DNA of 28,885 nt from Fragilaria crotonensis (GCA_022925895.1 JAKSYS010000740.1:1-28885); one strand, 5' to 3'. Shown: positions 20,038-28,885, counted from the stretch's first letter. A program made the numbers and translations. The notes: generated from the sequence alone by a model not told the origin.

Positions 20038-22888
20038 ATGTCTGAAGGAGCGGCAGCTCAATCTTCTCCCACCATGGCTTACCTTCCACCCGACGGTGAT
20101 CCCGTCTTTGGTTTCCTTACCACCAAGTGGATAGAACCTCCAAACCCCGCCTCGATCCGTCATGAAACAGACGAAGACCGCAAAAGTCGTCTCATGACTG
20201 AAGCCACGTACCGCTCCCAAACAAATCCTACGTCCTGGTATCGTTTCTGCACTTTAGGAAGATATGCAGTGGACGGTCCAACTTTTGAAATGATATGGAA
20301 TGAATTCGAGAAGTAGATCCCCTTCGAGCACACTGCCTTATCTGGTATCACTACATGTATCACCTAGATAGGAAGTTGGACATTCCAAGCAAACTCGACT
20401 CCTGGGCTACTAAACGTTCTCAAGTCTATCTTGCTATCCATGCCACATCGGTTCTATCGGTTGATACAGTTCAAACCACTTGGAGAGCATTGACACAAGC
20501 GCAGTCCATCGCAACCCCGTGGACTACAGTTGGGCACAAACAACGTTCAGGGCCAAAACAGTCTCAGCAAAAATCAAAGCATGTTCAAATGGTGCTCCCC
20601 TTCAAACGCGCTTCAAGCGTACTAGGCGAATTGGCGACTCCAACGATCATGGAGGAAGGAAAAGAAAACGATTCGACAGCATCTAACAACACTTCAAACA
20701 AGGCATCCCCGGTCACTGCCTCACGGGAAGGTAGAGACAACCTTTCCCAAGCTTCGTCACAGGGAAAAATGTCTGCACTGATTCCGAACTTGAATGTTCC
20801 TCTCAATGATGGTACCCACAGGATTACTATCCGTTGGAAAACAACAATCGAGTTTAATAACTCCGCACAGCAAGCCGACGTACTAAACCGTCATATATAC
20901 GACCTTCTCAACGAACTGTTCAGTGATGATGACGGTTTGTTATACAAATGGGGAAGAGACGACCTTGATCATTTCAACTCTATTTCCAAAATGACTCCTG
21001 AGGAAGTCCGAGCTTTCATATCTCCGACTATTGCAATTATTCCGTCACAATCCTTGGTAATTATACCAATCCGGTTCGGCTTCTCGGGCATGACACCATC
21101 ACACTGGAGAAACAAAAACGTGACAAAAATGACTCTCGATCGTCTCAATCTAACCCTGTCGACCTCAAATTCTAAGACGACAAGCGGCAAACTCGTCGTC
21201 TGCGGGTACATTTTGCTAAAAGCACCCATGACAACCCATCGCATCCGATATCTTCAAAGCCTTCGCAGTGTGCTACCAGAGACAACACCCCATTTTGATA
21301 TACTTCTGCACAGAACAACACCACTGGGACAGAAAATAAATCATCTCGTAGTACAATGTGGTGAAAAACACGTGCACCCGCTAAGTCAAGCCCTTCTCAC
21401 CGTTCTCACGGGATACAGATCTCCAGTCTATATACCGAGATTTGCTTTCGCGGACATGAGTACAGAACAGGCCACAAAGCTCTTTGAAACGCACGACCAA
21501 TACATCAAAGCGCTTCGGTCAATTTCCCTATTTCCCATGTTGACAAACTTGGACACGCTGAGGACAGAGCATTTTCCTGATGGCAACACGTTAGTGAGGT
21601 CTACTCGAGATTGGGCAACGAGTATTATGTCAATTGACGGTACAGAATCTGCCAAATGCGACGTGGTTAATGGTGGACTCGATCAAAAGGCATATTTGCT
21701 TTTTCCTCCTCAATTCGAAGAAGCTGCTCGACTTGCTTTCGAAGAGTATCGCCGACGAATCTTTCCTTCACTCAAGAAGCCCGTTTTCGCGACAGTGTTG
21801 GACCACCAAACGTTATCCACGTGAAATCAAAGATTGACGCAAATATACAGATCATCGAATCGCTCTCAGCAAACGATTTCTGGAAGCACCTCCATCAGTC
21901 ACATCACCACAGTCTGAAAACAATTTCCGCTCAGAGATTTCCCGACAGCACCGATACCACCATTGCATCCGCTCAATCGTCCTTGAATCGACCACCGACC
22001 CCGCTGGAATCCCTTCGGCATCGGTACAATTCAAACGCGACACTCCTCCAACGAGAACGAAGAAACTACAGCCACCAGCGATACATCTCGATCTCAGGGT
22101 TTATCAGGAAATTCTTCGAACGCCGCGCGTTTCAAAGAATTGAGTCAAAGATTACCCGACAACAGAAAGACCTTCATAAGTCAAACAAATACTCCACCGA
22201 CAAACTTCAACAAATTGAAGATCACCTTCAGTCTAAACTGGACGAAGTCAAGCACGACGTGTCCATACAATTAACCGCACTGGAAAAGCAATTGATAACG
22301 TCAATGCAGCAACAGGTTCACACAGGCGACTCGATGAAAGCAATCAATGAAAAAATCGAAAGGCTTACCGATGCAGTCGCACTTCTTCTCCGGAAGACAT
22401 CATCCAGCTCCCCACCGGCACATGATACATCGCATTCTCACAGGTCAAACAATGACTACTCATCAACCTTGATTTTAACACAAAATCCAGATGGTGATGA
22501 ATCGATGAAAACATCGTCAACGGGCTCGTCCGCACAAGAGGTCATATCATCACCCCAACACAAAAAACAACGACCTTTGCATTCAGAAGGCGACGACCAT
22601 ATTGACGACATGGTGTTCGGTACTCCAGACAGCTCTGACCGTAATCCTGAGATCACGAGTCCCAACCTAGACGGAGGTCCTTCTCATTCAACAAGCAATG
22701 ACGACTCAATCGCCTCATCATCCATATCGCAATCAGCTGATCAGTCTCATCTCTTTCCGCCAGAAACCATTGCACCAACCATTCCAAATCCACTCGAAGC
22801 TCTCATTCCCCATTTGGCTGATATAACCGCCGACCTGGAAGCACGATACAATTACCCCAATGCTCCAGGCGGTGGGAAAGCCACATGA
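20038..22888 (+). pseudogene. Element D ORF1 protein
   Basis: Starts MSEGAAAQ and is split by frameshifts near 20312 and 21790, with further shifted stretches near 22050-22190. The N-terminal block (VFGFLTTKW, WYRFCTLGRYAVD, LIWYHYMYHLD, IPSKLDSWATKRSQVYL) parallels B. The globular domain runs from NDGTHRITIRW through GYILLKAPMTTH and CGEKHVHPLSQALLTVLTG to AYLLFPPQF. VIHVKSKIDANIQ continues in the next frame, matching VIHIQAEVEANV in B. A coiled coil (about 22130-22390) and a Ser-rich tail with ISSPQHKKQR follow. The end is GGGKAT with the stop at 22886-22888. It is the counterpart of B ORF1 and probably the RNA-binding protein of the element; no zinc knuckle is seen. Confidence 0.82.
22885..22888 (+). 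promoter_or_regulatory. ATGA stop-start overlap, ORF1/ORF2 of element D
   Basis: ORF2 ATG 22885-22887 overlaps ORF1 TGA 22886-22888. It matches the junctions in A (6305-6308) and B (14213-14216). Confidence 0.7.
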
Positions 22889-24345
22889 GTCACCACACTC
22901 AAGCACCCACACCGGAGCCATTAGTTACGGCTCCTTTTTCCACCCACACCACGGGTGTTTTGCACACACTTCCCACATCACCAATTCTTCTCTTACCATC
23001 ACACAGGCCAGGGCGCAAACAATGGTCAAACCCATTAGATCCTCATCCAGACAAAAGTTACGGTGACAGCATCAGGAGAAACCGCAGCACAGTCTTCGAG
23101 TTTTTTCCAAAACGTGAAAGGCTTCTCTCACTCCGACGGTTTTGATGATTTCAAGTATTACTTCTCTAGTCTTCAGGCATTCGGTGTTGACATTTCTGGA
23201 TCCGCTGAAACGAACACAGCATGGCAACATGTTCATCTACAACAAGACGTCCGAAAGATCATTCACAAACGATTTCGACAAAGTAAAATAATTTTTGGGT
23301 CGGCTACCTGAAGTTGATCGTTGCCCCCTTCCGAAGTTTATCAATCTGGAGGAACAATGACACTAGTACAGGGTCCAATTACATCTAGTGTATACGGCGA
23401 CACTATCAAGGACGAAACAGGTCTAGGACGATGGACAGGCATAACACTCCGAGGACACGGCGACTACCGACTGAGCATCATTACGGCTTATCGGACATGC
23501 GGCGGAAATATCAAAACTTCATCTCTTGGCAGCGTCTTCAGCAGAGAATTTACCTACTTTCGATCACTCGGTATTCAAACCCCAAACCCTCGACGATTGT
23601 TCTTTCATCACTTGAGTTCCGTCATTCAAGACCTACAGGAGAATGGATGCCACATCCTTCTGATGCTTGACGCAAATTCAGATTTGTCTACGGACCATGG
23701 CTTTTCTGAATTCGCGGCGCAATGTGACCTACACGATCTCCACTACCGTGCTACACCACCGTCAACATATATCGGGTCATCACATCGACGCATTGATTAT
23801 ATATTTGGCTGCAGCGGCCTGTCAAATCTCTGCTCACGATCCGGCTCTCTTTCTTATATCGAAGGACCTCAGTCTGATCATCGCGGTCTTTTTGTGGACC
23901 TAACGATTCCTTCCTTGATTCCCGCTTTGCGCATGCAACCAATGTCACCCTCTTCGCATCGCGCCCTACATACCGGGAATCCCGAACTAGTTGATGCGTA
24001 TCTAAAATCCGTTGGCGAGTATTATCAAAAGCACCGAATGAAGGAACGAATTGACGAACTTTTCCTGAAACACAAAGCCATGGATAAACAAGAAGTACTT
24101 CGTCTGTTAATTGGATGGGATAATGACCAGGGTAGAGCAATGTCCTCGGCGGAAGATAAATTGAGCAAACCACCAAAGAAATGCGTCTGGTCGCCAACGT
24201 TAAGGAACACTGCAATGATCCGTAAGTATTGGAAACTTCGACTGCGTGAGGCCAACTTCCAGGAATGTTACCTTCCCACCTTCCTACGATGGCAAACACA
24301 TTCAAAAGCACGATCCGAGTTTTACATTTCCACACTTGCATACAT
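22885..24345 (+). pseudogene. Element D ORF2 N-terminus and EEP endonuclease
   Basis: ORF2 starts MSHHTQAPTPEPLV at the overlap. The frame changes near 23080 into SSFFQNVKGF, the first endonuclease block (Asn kept; the residue before Gly is Lys, not Asn as in A and B). SAETNTAWQ follows and keeps the catalytic Glu. Frame 23321-24379 then gives YQSGGTMTLV, ITAYR, LMLDANSDL (Asp and Asn), RIDYIFG (Asp) and SDHRGLFVDL (Asp-His). The following AMSSAEDKL and WSPTLRN begin the helical linker seen in A and B. The EEP is recognisable throughout but broken near 23080 and 23315. It would nick target DNA; the target used by D itself is visible at 19930. Confidence 0.8.
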
Positions 24346-24908
24346 CCTTGTCTCTCCAGGAGATAAGACAACAATTTAATCAGGCGACAAAGCGGTTTCG
24401 TAAATCACAGATGGATTCCACTTCGCTTCGTTTGAAAACGTATGAAGAATTAATGCAGCATTATCTGGACGACAACAACTCGGCGACTCAAAAAGAATCC
24501 ACACGAAAAGCCAAAGTTATCTTACGAACACTACAAACAGAGACATGTCGAAAAACATTCACCGATCTTCGATTGGCACTCAAACCCAACACAAGTACTC
24601 AATCTGGCTTGTCTCACATCATGATTCCTCATCCACAAACCGACGCTCCCGAGCTCTCTCACAATTCATACACAATCCTTCGCGACACGCCTCCTGAAGA
24701 GCTAAGATGGGACACAATAATCGACAGAGCGGACATCGAAAATCAATTGTTGACCTATAACAAAGAAGCGTTTCGGGCAGCGGCAGCATCGCCATGCGGA
24801 CACGGGATTATATATGATGCTATCACCTTTACAAGTTTGTCTCCTCGGCAAAACAGCTCCTTGCTGGCATTGTACCACCGGAATGGCACGGTGACGATCA
24901 AGTTTTGA
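24246..24908 (+). pseudogene. Element D ORF2, linker to RT
   Basis: Frame 24246-24908 (220 aa). It becomes the true ORF2 frame at about 24345 (LSLQEIRQQFNQATKRF) and leaves it near 24870. It is polar and basic with a helical character. GLSHIMIPHP corresponds to GVVRLEIPLH in B, just before the RT. NKEAFRAAAASPCGHG is specific to D and ends near the RT N-terminus. No catalytic motif is seen; it is likely a structural or RNA-binding link between endonuclease and RT. Confidence 0.65.
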
Positions 24909-26800
24909 AGGAATTCTTAGCGTCCTTTGCCATACCAGCTTCTGTTCAGAAATCCGAGCCCATCAGTACAATCATTTCGGAAGAAGACGTTACGCGTGGC
25001 TTCAAGGGCTGGCGAGAGACTACTACAACGTCACCATCCGGTCGACATTTGGGTCACTACAAAGCCCTCATCACCGATAGTATATTTTTGCAATGTTTGA
25101 CGAAATTCTTGAATATTGTTCTGTTTCACGGGATATCAATTCCGCGATGGTGTCATGCAACAAACATTCTACTCGAAAAGGATCCGGGTCGTCCGCATAT
25201 CAATCGGTTGCGAATCATTCATCTGTTCGAGGCGGATTTTAATTTCCTGTTGAAGATATTATGGGGATCGAGATTGGTGCATCGAGCAGTCGACTTCGAC
25301 TTACTGCATGATGGACAGTTCGGATCGGTTCCCAGAAAAACCACGTTGGATCCCATTATGTTAACGCAATTAACAACAGATTTGTCGCGGATCCTAAAAA
25401 TGAATATGGCGCGCTTCGACAACGACGCATCCGCATGTTATGATCGAATTATAGTGGCTTTTGGTATGTTGGCCGCTCGCCGTTGCGGCATGCCAGAAAA
25501 TGCAGTAAGTACACATGCTTCCGCACTACAGTTCATGCGGTACTCAGTGAAGACAATATATGGCATATCTAGGGACACATATTCGGGTAGTGACTTGGCA
25601 CCTCTCTTTGGAACCGGGCAAGGCAGCGGAGCCTCTCCCTCAGTATGGTTATCGCTGGTGGTCCTTCTTCTAAACACCTTGGAGAAGTTAATTCCCGACC
25701 GCATCAGTTTTGAATCTCCGACGAGGCAAATGCAACATAATCGGCTTGTTGACGCCTACGTCGACGACACATCGTTGGGTCTGACCGATCCGTTTCAGAT
25801 TATACGATGGAAGAAATGATTGATCGTCTGCAAGCTATGGCTCAGACATGGGAACACATTTTATCGTTATCGGGTGGAGCACTCAATTTTAAAAATGCAG
25901 CTGGTATGCGGTATATTGGGAATGGGATAAAGGAAGACCACGTATTCGTCCAGTCTCACCTCAGGATCCCTCCATTACACTACAAAATTCCGTGGGAAAT
26001 CCCTCCCCACAGGCAATTCCGCGAATGTCACTTGAAGCATCGTCACGTGTTCTTGGAGTTCATCTTTCTCCGTCTGGAGATTTCTCTGAATCTATAAAAG
26101 TCTATAAGCGGAAAGCCGACGAGTTTGCCGCTAGGCTTCACTCTCCTCGAATACGCGCTCCTGAGGCCCGCATCTTTCATCGATCCATATATGTGCCGAC
26201 AATGCGATATGGTCTGGCAGCTTTGTCCGCATCGGAAGAAACATTGGCTGGAGTACAATCTCGCGTGCTTGCATCACTTCTTCAAAAAATGAATGTCAGT
26301 AAATCCCTGCCCACTGCAATCCGTCACGGTCCTCAGGAATTTGGCGGATTAGCCCTCTATGATTTACGCACCGAAATTGGAATCGAAAACATCAAATTTT
26401 TACGAGATGCAGTGTTTGCAAATTCATCGGCTGGCAGACTGATTTTGATAAATCTCCAATACCTACAATTAGAAGCAGGCATCGGCGAAGGACTACTTCA
26501 ACACCCTACGATCCCGGTTCCTTATCTGACTCCATCGTGGCTTCTCTCCGTCAGGCAATTTTTGTCTAAGCACAACATGACAATCACATTGACAGATGAA
26601 CCCACAATCACCAAAGCTAACTCGTCTGACCAATTTATAATGCAGCATTCGCATTTGCAAAGGTACAGTATTACCCAACAAAGGACATTAACCTGGTTCG
26701 TATCTATCTGCAGGTGAACACACTTGCTGACATGACTGACGTCTCTCAACCGAATCATCTCCCTTTGCTACCTTGATGGGAATCGACCGCCGGGCTGGGC
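24870..26800 (+). pseudogene. Element D ORF2, reverse transcriptase and thumb
   Basis: Frame 24905-25819 holds TTTSPSGRHLGHYKAL, RIIHLFEADFN, motif A FDNDASACYD (Asp 174), motif B GTGQGSGASPSVW and motif C YVDD (Asp 287 and 288). A frameshift near 25800 leads to LSLSGGALNF, and another near 26030 to frame 25992-26717. That frame carries the thumb (SRVLGVHLSPSGDF, VPTMRYGLAAL, RHGPQEFGGLALYDL). Near 26705 it shifts again to IYLQVNTLADMTDVS. RWPRQAAPSSSQKRLWKRF near 26811 is the counterpart of the WKLWKKAN block in A. The catalytic residues are all present. Confidence 0.87.
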
Positions 26801-26812
26801 AGAAACAATGAG

Positions 26813-27790
26813 ATGGCCCCGTCAAGCTGCTCCATCTTCTTCCCAGAAACGACTATGGAAACGATTTTAACATCCTCCTTTCTAAGATACATCCCGTATT
26901 GGAAACAGAACCCCATTCAACCGACAAACGATTCCGTTCATTCCGTATTCTGCGAATCTTCTCCACCTCCTCACAATCCTGCCACTGCAACGAACATGCC
27001 CTTGATGGATTATCTTAAAACATTACCCCGTACTCAGCGACGGATGGTGTCCAACGTTGAACAAGTGGCGACGGATGTCCAAGTATGGCGAGCTTTTCGT
27101 TCACGAGAAAGGTTACACATTGCCTCTGATGGCGGATTACACGGCAATCTTGGCACATTTGGATGGGTATTGGCGACGTCTAAAAACATTTTATTCAAAT
27201 GCGGGGGTCCGGTTGATGGGCCTTTCGATACCGCCAGTTCCACGAGAAGCGAACTATGCGGATTCGCCTCCTCGTTACTTCTCATTGCAGCAGCTTCCAG
27301 AAACTGGGGTCTGAGACATAGCTGTTCTTTTCGATGGCTCACCGACAGTCGTTCCGCAATCTCGAAAGTTTATAAAACAAATCGACGTGGGTGCCTCGCC
27401 AGTCGACAAACATTTGATTCAGATCTTCTCTCAATGATTCGGTCGCTTCTGATTGAAATTCGACGCATCGTGGTCTTTCGTTGGGTGCGAGGACATCAAG
27501 ACTCCATCAAGTCATATGAACATCTCTCCAGAGAAGCCAGACTTAACATTGATGCGGATTATCTTGCCACAAGATATCGTCTTCGAGGCAAGTTGAAGTC
27601 CACGAGTACCGTCGATCATCATCCGGCGCAGCGGATATCTATATCGATCATGGGAAAACGGCTGACAGCACAATATGACGAGTGCATTCGGTTTCACATA
27701 AATGGTTACCATTTGAAACAATATATGCAGGATCGGAAGCAATGGAACGACAATACGTGGAACATGATCGACATGGGAGCTTCAGTCACC
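26813..27790 (+). pseudogene. Element D ORF2, RNase H domain
   Basis: Frame 26813-27832 (339 aa from an internal Met). The lead block MPLMDYLKTLP corresponds to TFDDYVQQLD in A. RNase H type 1 residues are IASDGG (Asp 106), TRSELCG (Glu 147), LTDSRS (Asp 178) and WVRGHQD followed by LNIDAD (acidic residues near 249). All are in one frame. The reading shifts near 27785 into the zinc-finger frame; the last residues of this ORF are out of register. It degrades RNA in the hybrid during second-strand synthesis. Confidence 0.86.
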
Positions 27791-28590
27791 ATTTCAAACG
27801 CCTTACTCCGTCGCAGCAGACATCACACATGAAGTTCGTTCATGACCAACTTCCTCTCGGAAAACGTCGCTTTCAAGTTTCGATGAGCAAGGACACGATC
27901 TTGAAAACATGCCCGTGTTGCGGCAAAGCTGACGAGGACTCACACCACCTGGTACGTTGCCACTCAATTCCTTCATGAATTCGGGTTTACAAACGCTTCG
28001 ACGGTCTCCAAACGAAGGGCCACATCCTCTGCGTCGCATCCTAGTTGGAGGCATTACACATTGGATTCATAACGGCACGTCCGATTATCGAGTTGATCTG
28101 GAAGGGTATCCGAACACATGAAAGACACGATCACTCGTATACTTCTCGAACAAGAGTTAATAGGATGGGACAACGCCCTGAAAGGTTTTTGAGTAAGTCA
28201 TGGATGGATCTTGCATCGCTGAGGTATGACGATTCCAGCAGCGACCGTGTTGAAGGCGCGAATCGCCTTCGACGCAGCATTCGAGCACTTTATGTTTACA
28301 CCACCGGGGTTTGGAGAGCACGGAATTCGGCCCTCCACGAATCTGATGATGATCTCAACCGACGTCTTCGTTCAAATATGCATGATACCATTCTTCAATT
28401 ACATCGGAATCCGGACCAGATCTGCTTTGACGACCGTTATTTATGCGAAATGCCATTGGAGACACTGCTGAAAAGTTCTGCTGCCACTCAACGGCGATGG
28501 ATAAAGAAGATGCGCGAATCTCGAGCCATGTACACCCGGCTCGGTGAACAACAAACATTGATCACATCTTTCTTCTCACGGGGGAATTAA
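27682..28590 (+). pseudogene. Element D ORF2, zinc finger and C-terminal domain
   Basis: Frame 27682-27978 supplies KFVHDQLPLGKRRF (the KLVH block) and a zinc finger at 27910-27960 with C77, C80, H89 and C93 (CX2CX8HX3C). A frameshift near 27970-28045 leads to 28045-28590 (181 aa) with WRARNSALHESD, the RN-x-x-LH block shared with A, B and C. The C-terminus is EQQTLITSFFSRGN. The AHGKA motif of the other three elements is replaced here by divergent sequence, so D's domain is a distant version. Confidence 0.8.
28552..28575 (+). other. Canonical PIP-box-like motif at the ORF2 C-terminus, element D
   Basis: Codons give QTLITSFF, a full match to Q-x-x-[ILM]-x-x-[FY]-[FY], four residues before the stop. 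This is the best of the four copies. Confidence 0.65.
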
Positions 28591-28704
28591 ATTCTCATGA
28601 TGGTATTTTTCACAAAAACTCCTCGCCTACCTCCGGGTTGGCCGGGTAGGGGTACACACTTGGACCCGTTTGGTTTCAGGACGGTGATTAACCCGATAAT
28701 TAGG
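28591..28704 (+). other. 3' UTR of element D with hairpin
   Basis: A 114-bp noncoding stretch. CCTAC (28626-28630) pairs with GTAGG (28646-28650) and CCGG (28633-28636) pairs with CCGG (28642-28645). This is a nine-pair stem with a 2-nt bulge and a 5-nt loop. It is a plausible recognition element for the RT. The end ATTAACCCGATAATTAGG resembles the A end (GTTAACTTAGATTTGAGG). Confidence 0.65.
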
Positions 28705-28722
28705 TTTTGTTTGTTTTTTTTT
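28705..28722 (+). repeat. T-rich tail of element D
   Basis: T4-G-T3-G-T9 on the coding strand, directly before the right duplication. It confirms that this family ends in T, not A. Confidence 0.88.
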
Positions 28723-28737
28723 GATCCGTCTCCCAAG
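28723..28737. repeat. Right target-site duplication of element D (15 bp)
   Basis: GATCCGTCTCCCAAG, identical to 19930-19944. Confidence 0.95.
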
Positions 28738-28885
28738 GCTCGATGGTGCTGACATATTCATCGAAGGTTCCGTAATTGAAAGGGCGCGTGGATGTCCATT
28801 GCCGTTTACGTGCTTCTATCCCAATCAGCTGGCATCCTCCATGATGACATCGACCGGACGTGCGTGCTCTGGAAGATTCTCGTAA
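28723..28885 (-). mobile_element. Element C, 5' continuation beyond the D insertion
   Basis: The minus strand is open over the whole segment in the frame that reads GRCHHGGCQLIGIEARKR, then GTFDEYVSTIEPWETD. The last codons run into LLQHHELFIDP at 19944 if D and one 15-bp repeat are removed. TFDEYV matches TFDDYV in A upstream of RNase H. The rest of C lies beyond the window end. Confidence 0.88.

Larger units (their letters stand above)
19945..28722 (+). mobile_element. Non-LTR retrotransposon D, complete insertion within C
   Basis: The only element with both ends defined: 8778 bp between perfect 15-bp duplications, in the opposite orientation to its host C. It has a 93-bp leader, ORF1 (20038-22888), ORF2 (22885-28590), a 3' UTR with a strong hairpin, and a T-rich tail. 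It is the most divergent of the four (YVDD rather than FVDD in the RT, a different EEP leader). It is complete in length but carries roughly a dozen frame disruptions. Confidence 0.93.

Noticed and set aside
19952-20220. N-terminal 90 codons of the minus-strand ORF 20220-18952 as part of C
   Set aside because: This part is antisense to the leader and ORF1 start of D; C sequence begins only at 19944.
28626-28650. Bacterial-type intrinsic terminator (hairpin followed by T run)
   Set aside because: The T run lies 55 nt away at the element boundary and the context is a eukaryotic retrotransposon.

Overview
The window reads as eukaryotic, repeat-dominated nuclear DNA, most likely from a diatom or a related stramenopile. 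I infer this from family resemblance (long bicistronic non-LTR elements with endonuclease, reverse transcriptase and RNase H, RT block GTGQGSxxSPxxW, FVDD or YVDD catalytic box, RNase H followed by a zinc finger). I could not run a database search. I see no bacterial operon, CRISPR, tRNA or rRNA. About 97 % of the window is four related retrotransposons, called A, B, C and D here.

Layout. A (minus strand, about 2-8152) runs from a 28-nt oligo-A on the plus strand (oligo-T at the 3' end of its coding strand) to ORF1 at 8107. B (minus strand, about 8153-17405) lies directly upstream of A in the same orientation and is the most nearly complete copy. An 0.85-kb spacer (about 17406-18249) holds a diverged AT-rich direct repeat and a possible broken host reading frame. 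C (minus strand, 18250-19944 and again 28723-28885) is split in two by D (plus strand, 19945-28722, 8778 bp). D is flanked by a perfect 15-bp target-site duplication, and removing D plus one repeat copy rejoins C's reading frame exactly.

How the genes work together. Each full element encodes ORF1p (an uncharacterised globular domain, a coiled coil and a low-complexity basic tail; no zinc knuckles seen) and ORF2p. The ORF2p order is APE-like EEP endonuclease, helical linker, RT, thumb/connection, RNase H, a W-x-AHGKA domain, a CX2CX8HX3C zinc finger, a W-x-x-RN-x-x-LHG domain and a short C-terminal peptide. The expected mechanism is target-primed reverse transcription. All copies carry frameshifts, so none looks competent as written. 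Nearly all lesions are indels rather than substitution stops.

Most notable observations: (1) a PCNA-binding (PIP-box)-like peptide at the extreme C-terminus of ORF2 in all four elements; (2) an ATGA stop-start overlap joining ORF1 to ORF2 in A, B and D despite strong divergence; (3) 3' ends of the form AGG(T)n, not poly(A), on the coding strand; (4) the nested D-in-C insertion with its exact 15-bp duplication.
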